Assembly: GCA_020637215.1 (NCBI GenBank)
Contig: JACJWI010000008.1
Span: 1-64,000, forward strand
DNA length: 64,000 nt
Direction of reading: 5' to 3'
Source: Microthrixaceae bacterium
Lineage (GTDB): Bacteria; Actinomycetota; Acidimicrobiia; Acidimicrobiales; Microtrichaceae
Positions 44,815-56,085 of this stretch are shown one piece after another. The notes under the pieces were generated by a model. It was not told the origin of the DNA, ran no database searches, and saw only the letters and a list, made by a program, of their open reading frames with translations. A program made the position numbers and the translations under genes. The stretch's first letter is position 1. Each line of letters begins with the position of its first letter.

Positions 44815-44906
44815 GGCCGCCGAAGCTAGTGGGTCGAAGGACCCGAAGTTCTCAGCCCACGGCGGGTCACGACCGATGTCTGACGCACGGAACGATCCGC
44901 GCCGCC

Positions 44907-47408
44907 ATGACCGACACCACCCCCGCTCCCCTCCACCCGATCCCGGGCGATCTGTCCTCCGACGACCCGCGTCTGATGATGCTGCTCGACGCGTCGGTCG
45001 ATGCGCTGATGGTGATGGACGACTCGGCCCGGGTGGTGTGGATCAGCCCGAGCACCGAGCAGATGTTGGGGCGGACGCTGGCTGACCTGCGGGGATCCAA
45101 CGCACTCGATCTGGTCCATCCCGACGATCTGCAGGAGGCGGCGGTCCTGCTCGGCCGCATGGTGGACGACGGCGTCGACGACGACCCACCCGCCATCGTC
45201 CGGCTGATCACCGGTGACGGGTCCGAGGTGTGGGCCGAGATCAAGGGATCGGACCTGCGCGACGTGCCCGGCATCGACGGCGTCGTCCTCTCAGCACGAG
45301 ACATCTCCTATCGATTCGCCCTCGAGGAGGCCCTGCAGCAGTCACAACGACGGTTCGAAGCGCTGATCCACAACAGCAACGACGCCATCGTGTTGCTCGA
45401 TGCGGACCTCCAGCTCACCTACGTGGGGCCGTCGATCGAGCGGTTGACCGGCTTCCCTCCCCGGGCCATGGTCGGCCTCGACGTCTCCGACGTGGTCCTC
45501 GAGCCGGGCCGAACCGACCTGCTGGAGGCGCTCGACCTGGTGACGACGGATCCCGACCGCGTGGAGTCGCTGCGGGTCCGGACCCGACACCGCGACGGCT
45601 CCGACCGTTGGTTCGGCGTACGGGTGTCGAACAAGCTGGGCGATCCGGCGATCTCGGGCATCATCGCCAACCTCCGCGACGTCACCGACGTGGTCGCTGC
45701 CGAGGCCGAAGCCGCCCGCCTCACCGAGATCTTCGACCTCACCGACGACCTGGTCGTGGTCGTCGACGGCGACCAGACCCTCCGCTACATGAACCCGGCG
45801 TGTGCCCGCTTCTCCGGGATCGACCCGGCCCACATCCCGCTCGGCCGGACGTGGGATGGGCCTCGGCTCGCGGACACCCAGCCGGGCTCGTGCCCGCTCG
45901 GCAACGGAGAGCGGCGCTGGACCGTCGAATCAACTCTGACGCGTCACGACGGCGTCGAGGTCCCGTTCTCTGTGCAGGTCATCGCCCACCAGGACCCCGA
46001 CGGTCGAACGTCGCGATACTCGGCTGTTGCTCACGACATCAGCGAGAGCAAGGATCTGGCGGCCTCGCTCGAACGACAGGCCCGCCACGACCCGCTCACC
46101 GGCCTTCCCAACCGCAGCATGCTCGAGGACAGGATGCGTCAGCTCCGCGACTGCTGCGGTCCCGGCTGTCCGGTGGCGCTGCTGTTCATCGACCTCGACA
46201 ACTTCAAGGTCATCAACGACAGCCTCGGCCACGACTTCGGCGACCGGCTGCTCCAGGCCGTCGCGCAGCGCCTGCGCAGCGTCGTGCGTCCGGGTGACAC
46301 CGTCGCCCGCTTCGGCGGCGACGAGTTCGTCATCCTCTGCGACGGCCTCACCGGCGTCGAGGCCGCCGAGAACGTCGCCCGCCGGATCACCGAGTCGATG
46401 CTCGACCCGATCGTCGTCGACAGGAGCCCGGTGCACGTCAGCGTGTCGATCGGCATCGCCGAGGAGCGAGGCGATCTGCCCGACGCCGATCCGATCGCCC
46501 TGATCCGCGACGCCGACACCGCGATGTACCGGGCCAAGGCCGATGGCCGGGGCCGCGTCGCGGTGTTCGACGACGAGCTTCGCACCCGTGCCGTCGAGCG
46601 CCAGCAGATCGAGTCCGCCCTGCGCCAGGCCCCTTTCGACGGGTCCCTCGTCCTGCACTACCAGCCGCAGGTCGACCTGCTCTCGGGCCGCCTGCTCGGC
46701 GTCGAGGCGCTGGTCCGCTGGCGCCACGACGGTCAGCTCCTGGGCCCCGGTGAGTTCATCGGCATCGCCGAGGAGACCGACCTCATCGTCCCGCTGGGCG
46801 CCGCGGTCCTCGAGACGGCGTGCCGGGACCTGGCGGCCTGGCAGCGGATGGCGGGCTGGGAGCACCTCGGCGTGTCGGTCAACGTGTCGGTGCGTCAGCT
46901 CCAGCAGCCGGGCTTCGTCGACCTGGTCGACGACGTGCTCCGACGGACGGGACTCACCCCGGGCACCCTCACCCTGGAGATCACCGAGTCGGTCCTGCTC
47001 GACGACGCCGCTCTGGCTGAGCTGCACATGGACCACCTGAAGTCCATGGGCGTGGTCGTCGCCATCGACGACTTCGGGACGGGCTACTCGTCGTTGACCT
47101 ACCTGGCCCGACTCCCGGTGGGGATCGTGAAGCTGGACCGGGCGTTTCTCGAGCCGATCGGCTCCGACCTCGACCGCAGCGACCTGGTCGCCGGGATCCT
47201 CGACCTGGTGACGACCATGGGGATGGACTGCATGGCCGAGGGCATCGAGTCCGAGGACCAGTACCTGCTCCTGGCGGGACTGGGGTGCGGGATGGGCCAG
47301 GGGTACCACATCGCCCGACCGATGCCGGCCGAGGACTTCGTCGCCCGACTCGGGCTGCTCGACCCGCACGACAGCTGGCCCCGCGGCGCGGTTCCCGCCA
47401 CCACCTGA
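44907..47408 (+). CDS. PAS-GGDEF-EAL bifunctional cyclic di-GMP protein
   Basis: 833 aa from ATG 44907 (MTDTTPAPLHPIPGD). Three PAS units (~20-140, ~145-265, ~270-385), then GGDEF (~395-555; DPLTGLPNR and RFGGDEFVIL intact) and EAL (~575-825; GVEALVRW, LEITESVL, AIDDFGTGYSSL, MAEGIES and GQGYHIARP). Both active sites look complete, so it may synthesise or degrade c-di-GMP depending on the PAS signal. No membrane segment. It faces the UvrA-like gene, with a 60-bp tandem repeat between them. Confidence 0.92.
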   Translation: MTDTTPAPLHPIPGDLSSDDPRLMMLLDASVDALMVMDDSARVVWISPSTEQMLGRTLADLRGSNALDLVHPDDLQEAAVLLGRMVDDGVDDDPPAIVRLITGDGSEVWAEIKGSDLRDVPGIDGVVLSARDISYRFALEEALQQSQRRFEALIHNSNDAIVLLDADLQLTYVGPSIERLTGFPPRAMVGLDVSDVVLEPGRTDLLEALDLVTTDPDRVESLRVRTRHRDGSDRWFGVRVSNKLGDPAISGIIANLRDVTDVVAAEAEAARLTEIFDLTDDLVVVVDGDQTLRYMNPACARFSGIDPAHIPLGRTWDGPRLADTQPGSCPLGNGERRWTVESTLTRHDGVEVPFSVQVIAHQDPDGRTSRYSAVAHDISESKDLAASLERQARHDPLTGLPNRSMLEDRMRQLRDCCGPGCPVALLFIDLDNFKVINDSLGHDFGDRLLQAVAQRLRSVVRPGDTVARFGGDEFVILCDGLTGVEAAENVARRITESMLDPIVVDRSPVHVSVSIGIAEERGDLPDADPIALIRDADTAMYRAKADGRGRVAVFDDELRTRAVERQQIESALRQAPFDGSLVLHYQPQVDLLSGRLLGVEALVRWRHDGQLLGPGEFIGIAEETDLIVPLGAAVLETACRDLAAWQRMAGWEHLGVSVNVSVRQLQQPGFVDLVDDVLRRTGLTPGTLTLEITESVLLDDAALAELHMDHLKSMGVVVAIDDFGTGYSSLTYLARLPVGIVKLDRAFLEPIGSDLDRSDLVAGILDLVTTMGMDCMAEGIESEDQYLLLAGLGCGMGQGYHIARPMPAEDFVARLGLLDPHDSWPRGAVPATT

Positions 47409-47424
47409 CCCGCGCGGCTGTCGG

Positions 47425-47544
47425 CGCCGCCCACCGAACTTGTAGCCCACACGCCACCACAGCGACCCCCGGCTACAACATCGCCGCCGCCCACCGAACT
47501 TGTAGCCCACACGCCACCACAGCGACCGCCAGCTACGACATCGG
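47425..47544. repeat. 60-bp direct tandem duplication between convergent genes
   Basis: Two 60-base units (47425-47484 and 47485-47544) starting CGCCGCCCACCGAACTTGTA, nearly identical except near their ends. Each holds a potential stem TTGTAGCC...GGCTACAA (complete in the first unit, degraded in the second) with a 23-base loop. Position after both convergent stops suggests a terminator or REP-like role. Confidence 0.88.
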
Positions 47545-47548
47545 CGGG

Positions 47549-49912
<2,364 letters not shown>

Positions 49913-50050
49913 ATCGACTCCTCGTCGGTGGCGACGGGTCGTTCCCATGCCGCCGACGCACGCTACGACGCGGCCCGCCGCACCGACTTCTCGGATCCTG
50001 ACCGTCGCGTCGGGCCCGGGATGGACGAAACGGCCAGCTACTCTCTCCCG

Positions 50051-51622
50051 ATGCACTCGGGGGCGAGCTCACGGTTTCTCATCGGCGTCGCGGCGGTCCT
50101 GGCCACGGCCGGCCTGCTGGCCGGCTGCAGCGGGTCCGACGACGAGGGCGGATCGGGTTCCGACGGTGGCCGACCGTCGAGCACCGTCGTCGCCTCCGAC
50201 GCGGACGTGGTGCTGGCCGTCGACGGCGACGATGCGGTCGCGCACGTCGACGACCGCTTCCAGTCCTACAACATCGAGATGGTCGAGGTGACCGGCGGCG
50301 AGTTCTGGAAGCCGTACGACTCGGGACCGGGCAAGGTCACCCGACCACCGATCGACCTCACCTCCGAGCGTCTGCGCAACCTGGCCCGCGGGCTCGGTCC
50401 GGCCTACATCCGGGTCAGCGGGTCGTGGGCCAACACCACGTACTTCGATCCCGAGGGGACCTCGGGCGGGGTCGCCCCCGAGGGCTTCGGCGGGGTGCTG
50501 ACCGGCGATCAGTGGAAGGGCGTCGGCGACTTCGCCCGGGCGGTCGACGGCGAGGTGGTCACCTCGTTCGCCTCCGGCACGGGTGTGCGCGACGCGGCCG
50601 GGGTGTGGCAGCCCGACCAGGCCCGCTCGCTGCTCGAGTTCAGCAAGGCCAACGACGTGCCCGTCGTCGCCGCCGAGCTCGTCAACGAGCCGAGCATCCC
50701 TCTCGGCGTGCCCGCCGGCTACGACGCCGCCGCGTTCGGACGGGACTTCACGACGTTCAAGGAGATGGTCGACGACGTCATGCCGGATCTGCGGATCGTC
50801 GGCCCCGGAGCGGTGGAGGACGTGACGCCGATCATCCTGAAGGGCCCGGCGATACCCGCGGAGGACATGTTCAAGGCCGCCGACGGCGACTTCGACGTGG
50901 TCAGCTACCACTTCTACCCGAAGGTGTCGGAGCGCTGCGGGTCGAAGGAGGGACCCGAGGTGGCTCTCACCCAGGAGTTCCTGTCGAGGATCGAGACCGA
51001 CAAGGACTTCTACGAGGGCCTGCGTGACCAGTACCAGCCCGACGCCCCCATGTGGGTCACCGAGATCGCCCAGGCCGCGTGCGGCGGGGACCGCTGGGCG
51101 TCGACCTACCGCGACGTGATCCGCTACGTCGACAGCAACGGCCGTCTGGCCACCGGCGACGGCGACGCCATGTTCCACAACACGCTGGCCGCCAGCGACT
51201 ACGCCCTGCTGGACGAGGACGGCCTGGTCCCCCGCCCGAACTACTGGGCCGCTGTGCTGTGGCACCGCCTGATGGGACCGGCCGTCCTCGACGTCACGCA
51301 CCACCCGGCGCCGGACCTGTCGGTGTACGCCCACTGCACGCCCGGTGCCGAGGACCCGAGCGTCACCTACGCGGTGGTGAACTCCTCGGAGACCGAGACC
51401 CGCACCGTCGCCACCGGTTCCGGATCCGCCGAGGTGTACCTGCTGACCAGCGACTCGCTCGACTCCGGGTCGATCTCGCTCAACGGCACGGTCCTCGCCG
51501 CGGCCGACGACGGCACCCTGCCCCCGATGGAGGCCGAGAAGGCGACCGGATCGGTCGAGGTCCCCCCGGCGAGCGTCGCCTTCGTGGTCGAGCCGACCGA
51601 CGTCCGGGCCTGCTCCCGATGA
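50051..51622 (+). CDS. Heparanase-like (GH79-type) glycoside hydrolase lipoprotein
   Basis: 523 aa. Classical lipobox LLAGC (Cys 26) and a Gly/Ser/Asp tether. The barrel resembles heparanase/beta-glucuronidase GH79: YIRVSGSWANTTYFD (~118-132), the acid/base Glu in AAELVNEPSIP (~213), YHFYP (~290), nucleophile Glu in MWVTEIAQAACGG (~338), and RPNYWAAVLWHRLMG (~395). The last ~90 residues form the usual beta-sandwich. Likely cleaves glucuronic-acid-containing glycans outside the cell. Assignment by motif memory; other GH-A families are possible. Confidence 0.75.
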   Translation: MHSGASSRFLIGVAAVLATAGLLAGCSGSDDEGGSGSDGGRPSSTVVASDADVVLAVDGDDAVAHVDDRFQSYNIEMVEVTGGEFWKPYDSGPGKVTRPPIDLTSERLRNLARGLGPAYIRVSGSWANTTYFDPEGTSGGVAPEGFGGVLTGDQWKGVGDFARAVDGEVVTSFASGTGVRDAAGVWQPDQARSLLEFSKANDVPVVAAELVNEPSIPLGVPAGYDAAAFGRDFTTFKEMVDDVMPDLRIVGPGAVEDVTPIILKGPAIPAEDMFKAADGDFDVVSYHFYPKVSERCGSKEGPEVALTQEFLSRIETDKDFYEGLRDQYQPDAPMWVTEIAQAACGGDRWASTYRDVIRYVDSNGRLATGDGDAMFHNTLAASDYALLDEDGLVPRPNYWAAVLWHRLMGPAVLDVTHHPAPDLSVYAHCTPGAEDPSVTYAVVNSSETETRTVATGSGSAEVYLLTSDSLDSGSISLNGTVLAAADDGTLPPMEAEKATGSVEVPPASVAFVVEPTDVRACSR

Positions 51623-51708
51623 CCGGGGACGACCTGCGCCAGATCGGTCGTCCCGAACTGCTGCCGTTCGCCGGCACCGAGGACTTCTCCGCGACCGACA
51701 TGCGCTGA
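51619..51708 (+). CDS. 29-residue ORF coupled to the GH79-like gene
   Basis: ATG 51619 overlaps the upstream stop by four bases (ATGA) and gives MTGDDLRQIGRPELLPFAGT...DMR. Composition is normal for coding DNA, but nothing is recognised. It may be a true small protein, the relic of a second gene cut short, or chance. No Shine-Dalgarno is needed if coupled. Confidence 0.3.
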   Translation: MTGDDLRQIGRPELLPFAGTEDFSATDMR

Positions 51709-51720
51709 GCGATCAGCGCG

Positions 51721-52542
51721 TCAGCGGACGATCCAGTTGGGTCGCTCACCCGAGGCGAAGCGCTCCTGACCCGCCTTGAACGCGGCGGCGTCGGAGCCGA
51801 TGCGGGTGAACAGGTTGGCCAGGTCGATCGCCTGCGAGCGAGACGTGTCGAACGCGGTCCACAGCGCCCGCAGCGTCCCCTGGACCACCAGCGGCGGCGA
51901 GTCGGCGATGATCTGCGCCACCGCGAGCGCCCGCTCCATCAGGTCGTCGCGGGCGACCACCTCGGTGACCAGCCCGATCTCGCGGGCCCGCTCGGCGCCG
52001 ACGCGCTCGTGGACCCCCATCAGCGACATGCGCATGACCTCGGGGAACGGCATCTTCGACAGCATCTGGATCGGCTCGAACGCCGCGGTCATCCCGTAGG
52101 TGACGTGCGGGTCGAAGAAGGTGGCGTCGTCGGAGGAGATGATGAACTCGGTCTCGCCCAGCATGTAGAACGCCCCGCCGCACGCCATCCCCTGCACGGC
52201 GCCGATGACCGGCTTCCACAGGTCACAGCTCTTGGGGCCGACGTCGCGGCCGGGATCGTCGTACATCCACGGCGTCGGGTAGCCGGGGTACACGCCGTCG
52301 GCCATGGCCTCGTTGTTGTCGTCGGAGACGGCCTCGGCGCGGTCGATGCCGGTGCAGAACGAGTGGCCCGCCCCCGACAGGACGATGCAGTTGACCTCGT
52401 CGTCGTAGCGGAACGACGTCCACACGTCGCGCAGCTCGTCGCGCATTGTCTGGCTGATGGCGTTGCGGACCTCGGGCCGGTTCAGCGTCACCGACGCCAC
52501 CCCGTCGCTCTTGGTCACGATCAGCGTCTCGTAGTCGGCCAT
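51721..52542 (-). CDS. Enoyl-CoA hydratase/isomerase family protein
   Basis: 273 aa. Crotonase fold: VTLNRPEVRNAIS (~19), the oxyanion segment CTGIDRAEAVSDD (~63), VIGAVQGMACGGAFYMLGE (~115-133), and HVTYGMTAAFEP (~147). The second oxyanion Gly-Gly is present; the hydratase glutamates are not clearly in place (GETEFIISSDDATFF), so it may be an isomerase or another crotonase reaction. Cytoplasmic acyl-CoA metabolism. First gene of a minus-strand stretch but with its own upstream gap of ~50 bases. Confidence 0.87.
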   Translation of the reverse strand: MADYETLIVTKSDGVASVTLNRPEVRNAISQTMRDELRDVWTSFRYDDEVNCIVLSGAGHSFCTGIDRAEAVSDDNNEAMADGVYPGYPTPWMYDDPGRDVGPKSCDLWKPVIGAVQGMACGGAFYMLGETEFIISSDDATFFDPHVTYGMTAAFEPIQMLSKMPFPEVMRMSLMGVHERVGAERAREIGLVTEVVARDDLMERALAVAQIIADSPPLVVQGTLRALWTAFDTSRSQAIDLANLFTRIGSDAAAFKAGQERFASGERPNWIVR

Positions 52543-52593
52543 CCGGCGAGAGTAGTGGCCCGCTCGGGGCCACCACTCCCCCGCCCCGGACCC

Positions 52594-52998
52594 TCAGAGC
52601 TGGTTGACCCGCAGCAGGTTGCCGGCCGGGTCACGCACGGCGAAGTCACGGATCCCGTAGGGCTGGTCGGTCGGCTCCTGGACGACCTCGACCCCCGCCG
52701 CGGCGAGCTCGTCGAACGTGCCGTCGAGGTCCCGGCTGGCCAGGGTCAGGATCGCGAAGGTTCCCTTGGCCATCATCTCGGTCACCGCCCGGCGTTCGTC
52801 GTCGGTGATGCCCGGGTCGACCGCCGGCGGAGTCAGCACCAGCGACACGTCCTGTCCGGGGACACCGAGCGTGAGCCAGCGCATGGTCCCGCCTCCGACG
52901 TCGTTGCGCACCTCGAAGCCGAGGGTGTCGCGGTAGAAGGCGAGAGAGGCCTCCGGATCGGTGTGGGGAAGGAAGGCGTTGTGAATGGCGATGTCCAT
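52594..52998 (-). CDS. VOC (glyoxalase-like) family protein
   Basis: 134 aa from ATG 52998 (MDIAIHNAFLPHTDPEASLAF). Two beta-alpha-beta units: SLAFYRDTLGFEV and RWLTLGVPGQDVSLVL, then EVVQEPTDQPYGIRDFAVRDPAGN with the usual late Asp/Glu. Commonly paired with small AraC regulators, as here (gap ten bases). Likely a metal-binding dioxygenase, lyase or antibiotic-binding protein; function unspecified. Confidence 0.88.
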   Translation of the reverse strand: MDIAIHNAFLPHTDPEASLAFYRDTLGFEVRNDVGGGTMRWLTLGVPGQDVSLVLTPPAVDPGITDDERRAVTEMMAKGTFAILTLASRDLDGTFDELAAAGVEVVQEPTDQPYGIRDFAVRDPAGNLLRVNQL

Positions 52999-53008
52999 GG
53001 GAGCCAAC

Positions 53009-53449
53009 CTACGGACCGGCGGGACCGGCGGCTTCTCGATTCCTGATCGGTCTGCTCACCTGACGTGAGATGCACGGCGGCACCCCCTCGTCGGACTCGG
53101 CCCGGCGGCGGTACTCGCTCGGCGACATGCCCACCAGCTCGCGGAACCGGGTGCTGAACGTGCCGAGAGAGGAGCACCCGACCGCGAAGCAGGCGTCGGT
53201 GACGGTGGTGTCGCCGCGGCGCAACAGCGCCATGGCCCGCTCGATGCGTCGGGTCATCAGATACGAGTACGGCGACTCCCCGAACGCGCGCTTGAACTCC
53301 CGGCTGAGATGCCCGGCGGACATGTGCGCACCCCGGGCGAGAGCCTCCACGTCCAGCGGCTGGGCGTACTCGCGGTCGATGCGGTCCCGGACCCGCCGCA
53401 GCCAGACGAGGTCGTCGAGGTTGCGGGAGCCGTCGGTCACGGGAGCCAT
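53009..53449 (-). CDS. Short AraC-type transcriptional regulator
   Basis: 146 aa, consisting almost entirely of the AraC double helix-turn-helix (~18-120: RDRIDREYAQPLDVEALARG, HMSAGHLSREFKRAFGESP, TVTDACFAVGCSSLGTFSTRFRE). It lacks the ligand-binding N-terminal domain. Such DNA-binding-only AraC proteins are often followed by a VOC gene, which then may supply the sensing function. The pair is probably one transcript. Confidence 0.9.
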   Translation of the reverse strand: MAPVTDGSRNLDDLVWLRRVRDRIDREYAQPLDVEALARGAHMSAGHLSREFKRAFGESPYSYLMTRRIERAMALLRRGDTTVTDACFAVGCSSLGTFSTRFRELVGMSPSEYRRRAESDEGVPPCISRQVSRPIRNREAAGPAGP

Positions 53450-53479
53450 CCGAGCACGTCCGTGCCCGACCCGGCGAGA

Positions 53480-54442
53480 TCAGTCGTCGAGGTGTCCGAA
53501 CGCGCCCGACTCGAAGTCCTGGATCGCCTCCATGATCTGGGTGCGGGTGTTCATGACGAACGGTCCGTAGGCGACGACGGGTTCGTCGATCCGGGTGCCG
53601 TTGAGCAGGAGCAGTCGAGCGGGTTCGGCCGCGTCCACGGTCAGGTCGGTGCCGTCGTCGTCGAGCACGACCAGGTCGCGGTGGTTGGCCGCGGTCCCGT
53701 TGACGGTGACGGAACCGTCGAGCACCAGCAGGGCGACGGTCTCGTCGCTGGGGAACGACAACTGCAGCGGAGCGGCACCGGTCAGCTGCAGGTCCCACAG
53801 GTTGATGGGCGTCACCGTCTCGGCGGGGCCGACGTGGTCGCCGTAGCGCCCGGCGACGACCCTGACGATCCCGGCGCCGTCGGGCAGGTCGCTGCGACCG
53901 ATCTGCTCCGCGGTCAGGCCCTGGTAGCGGGGCGGGTCCATCTTGTGTGCGGCCGGGAGGTTGACCCACAGCTGCACCATGTGGAACCGACCGCCGCGTC
54001 GGGCCCACTCGGCCTCGTGGTACTCCTTGTGCAGGACGCCCGACGCGGCGGTCATCCACTGCACGTCACCGGGGTGGATGACCCCGCCGGCGCCGGTGCT
54101 GTCGTGGTGGGCCACGCTGCCCTCGAACGCGAGGGTGACCGTCTCGAACCCCCGGTGCGGGTGCACGCCCACGCCGCCGGGGTGCTCGGTCGGCTCGAAG
54201 TCGAAGGGCGCGGCGTAGTCGAGCAGCAAGAACGGGCTGATCCGCAGGCCCAGGTCCGCGGCCGAGGGGAACAGGTTGGTGACCCGGAACCCGTCGCCGA
54301 CCCAGTGGAAGTGCTCACCGCGGACCACCCGGTGCACCGACCGCAGGCTCTGTGGGTCGCTCATGTGCGGCGCGTCGTTCGCTGGCCGCGTCGCGTGGTC
54401 AGACAGGGTTGCGTTGTCAGAGAGCGTGTCGTTGACGGACAT
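53480..54442 (-). CDS. Pirin family protein
   Basis: 320 aa from ATG 54442 (MSVNDTLSDN), with GGAGGT upstream. Pirin N-cupin: GVGVHPHRGFETVTLAFEG (metal His pair ~92-96), HHDSTGAGGVIHPGDVQWMTAASGVLH and HKEYHE with further ligands; C-cupin from ~200 (LSFPSDETVALLVLDGSV). Metal-dependent cupin; relatives are redox co-regulators or quercetinases. The first 25 residues are a degenerate tandem stretch (NDTLSDNATLSDHAT). Cytoplasmic. Confidence 0.92.
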   Translation of the reverse strand: MSVNDTLSDNATLSDHATRPANDAPHMSDPQSLRSVHRVVRGEHFHWVGDGFRVTNLFPSAADLGLRISPFLLLDYAAPFDFEPTEHPGGVGVHPHRGFETVTLAFEGSVAHHDSTGAGGVIHPGDVQWMTAASGVLHKEYHEAEWARRGGRFHMVQLWVNLPAAHKMDPPRYQGLTAEQIGRSDLPDGAGIVRVVAGRYGDHVGPAETVTPINLWDLQLTGAAPLQLSFPSDETVALLVLDGSVTVNGTAANHRDLVVLDDDGTDLTVDAAEPARLLLLNGTRIDEPVVAYGPFVMNTRTQIMEAIQDFESGAFGHLDD

Positions 54443-54499
54443 GGTGACCTCCGGTCTCGGCACCCTCGGTGCGCACCATCTCCAACACTACTTGATGTA

Positions 54500-55081
54500 T
54501 CAAGTATTCCCGGGGTCGCGTCCGATGAACGCCATCAGGCGGGTCGGCGCATCGGCGTCGGCGGGCACCTCGACCTTCGGGCCGTACTGGCCGCTGGCAC
54601 GCAGCACCTCGTCCAGGGGCAGCATCTGCTGCAGGTAGGTCTCGCACCGCTCGGGATCCAGCCCGTGGTCCTGACCGGTGGCCCGGGCCAGGTCCCAGGT
54701 GTGCATGAACACGTCTGCGGTGAAGAACTGCGACACCGCCCTCGGCAGCGGCACCTCGCCGATGTGAGGGTTCACCAGGACCGCCGACTCCGTCGCCGGA
54801 TCCTCGAGCAGGCCGAGGACCGCCGCGTCGAGGTGGTGCCACGCGGCGACGGGGTCCTGCTGAACCGACGGGCCGGCGGGGAGCTCGATCTCGGCCCCGG
54901 CCCGGAGGAACGCCGGGACCCAGTCGACCAGGTGGCCGACCACGTCGCGGGCGGTCCACTCGGGCACCGGCGACCGACGGTCCCAGTCGGCCGGATCGGC
55001 GACGCCGTCGACCACCTCCGAGAACCGCGCCGCGGTGAGCCGGTACTCGTCGATCGGAGCGAGGTCGACGCCGCCGCTCAC
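54500..55081 (-). CDS. Mycothiol-dependent maleylpyruvate isomerase-like (TIGR03086) protein
   Basis: 193 aa from GTG 55081, overlapping the SRPBCC stop by four bases (GTGA). The DinB-like four-helix bundle is seen in TAARFSEVVDGVADPADWDR, VPEWTARDVVGHLVDWVP (metal His at ~47) and FTADVFMHTWDLARATG (second His pair ~130). Likely a zinc-dependent mycothiol transferase or isomerase. Third gene of the arsR-SRPBCC operon. Confidence 0.85.
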   Translation of the reverse strand: MSGGVDLAPIDEYRLTAARFSEVVDGVADPADWDRRSPVPEWTARDVVGHLVDWVPAFLRAGAEIELPAGPSVQQDPVAAWHHLDAAVLGLLEDPATESAVLVNPHIGEVPLPRAVSQFFTADVFMHTWDLARATGQDHGLDPERCETYLQQMLPLDEVLRASGQYGPKVEVPADADAPTRLMAFIGRDPGNT

Positions 55082-55584
55082 GACACGGCTCCTCCGGCGA
55101 GGAGGGCGTCGAGCTTGGCGTAGCCCTGGTCGACGCCCTCCTCCATCCCCGACGCCAGCCAGGCGTCGCGGCCCTCGAAGCTGTCGACGAGGGACTGGGC
55201 GTGCAGACGCGTCCAGCCGTCGCCGAGGTCCTCGAAGCTCAACGTCTCGAGCGAGACGTCGTCGGGCATGCCCTCGAAGGTGAAGGTCTGCACGATGCGG
55301 TCGTCGGTGACCTGGTGGAAGCAACCCCGGAACCCGTACTCCTCGCCGTCCCGGGCGGCGACGTAGCGCCACGACCCGCCGTCGCGAACGTCCCACTCGA
55401 GGATCCGGGTGTCCATGCCGTCGGGACCCACCCAGCGGGCGAACAGATCGGGGTCGGTGTGGGCCCGCATCAGCTGTGCCGGGGTGGCGGCGAAGTCGCG
55501 GGTGATCCGGATGATCGGCACGTCCGGGTCGGCCTCGATCGTCGCGTCGGCGATACGGGTGGTGGTGGTGATCGGAGTGGTCAT
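55078..55584 (-). CDS. SRPBCC/AHSA1 domain protein
   Basis: 168 aa. AHSA1-type START fold: IIRITRDFAATPAQLMRAHTDPD, WVGPDGMDTRILEWDVRDGGSWRY and the C-terminal helix MEEGVDQGYAKLDALL. Small-molecule-binding or co-chaperone-like protein; always near an ArsR regulator in this type of operon. The start overlaps the arsR stop (ATGA) and the stop overlaps the next gene's start. Confidence 0.9.
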   Translation of the reverse strand: MTTPITTTTRIADATIEADPDVPIIRITRDFAATPAQLMRAHTDPDLFARWVGPDGMDTRILEWDVRDGGSWRYVAARDGEEYGFRGCFHQVTDDRIVQTFTFEGMPDDVSLETLSFEDLGDGWTRLHAQSLVDSFEGRDAWLASGMEEGVDQGYAKLDALLAGGAVS

Positions 55585-55997
55585 GATGCTCGTTCCCCTT
55601 GCTGGTCGGGTCCGGTCTTTCGGTCGGGCCCCGTCTTTCGGTCAATTCCGATGCCCGGTCGGGCGTCGGTCGGTTCGTCGTCCTGCATCTCGGCGAGGAC
55701 GGCGTCGAGGCGCTGGAAGCGCTCCTCGGCCTGTCGGCGGTAGCGCTCGATCCACTTGGTCATCAGGTCGAACACATCGGCCTCGAGGTGGACGGGTCGT
55801 CGGTGTGCCTCACCGCGCCGGGAGACGAGGCCCGCGTCCTCGAGCACCCGCAGGTGCTTGGACACGGCCTGCTTGGACACGTCGAACGGCGCGGCCAGCT
55901 CCATCACGGTGGCGTCGCCGACCGCGAGGCGGGCGACGATCTCGCGTCGGGTCGGATCGGCCAGGGCCGAGAACACCCGCGACAGATCGTCGCTCAC
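55581..55997 (-). CDS. ArsR/SmtB-family regulator of the SRPBCC operon
   Basis: 138 aa from GTG 55997 (VSDDLSRVFSALADPTRREIV). Winged helix with DATVMELAAPFDVSKQAVSKHLRVLEDAG (recognition helix at ~45-65); lacks the CxC metal motif, so not a classical metal sensor. Followed by the SRPBCC and maleylpyruvate-isomerase-like genes with four-base overlaps. Two palindromes in the upstream region (56015-56034 and 56059-56076) are likely its operators. The longer frame back to 56126 would run through the palindrome and is rejected. Confidence 0.9.
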   Translation of the reverse strand: MSDDLSRVFSALADPTRREIVARLAVGDATVMELAAPFDVSKQAVSKHLRVLEDAGLVSRRGEAHRRPVHLEADVFDLMTKWIERYRRQAEERFQRLDAVLAEMQDDEPTDARPGIGIDRKTGPDRKTGPDQQGERAS

Positions 55998-56014
55998 GAG
56001 CGGTGCCGATCGCG

Positions 56015-56034
56015 TGTCAACCTCATGGTTGACA
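56015..56034. promoter_or_regulatory. Palindromic operator candidate 1 for the ArsR regulator
   Basis: TGTCAACC-TCAT-GGTTGACA: perfect 8-base arms, starting 18 bases upstream of the arsR start codon. Fits autorepression. Confidence 0.65.
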
Positions 56035-56058
56035 TCTTCGAGGACGCCCACGCCCCTT

Positions 56059-56076
56059 GTCAACCACCCAGTTGAC
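56059..56076. promoter_or_regulatory. Palindromic operator candidate 2 for the ArsR regulator
   Basis: GTCAAC-CACCCA-GTTGAC: six-base arms that share the GTCAAC/GTTGAC half-sites of the first site. Centre-to-centre spacing is ~43 bases, about four helical turns, so both could be bound on one face. Confidence 0.6.
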
Positions 56077-56085
56077 GCTCCGACC

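Noticed and set aside
47425..47544. Possible CRISPR array
   Set aside because: Only two directly adjacent units without distinct spacers, and no cas genes.
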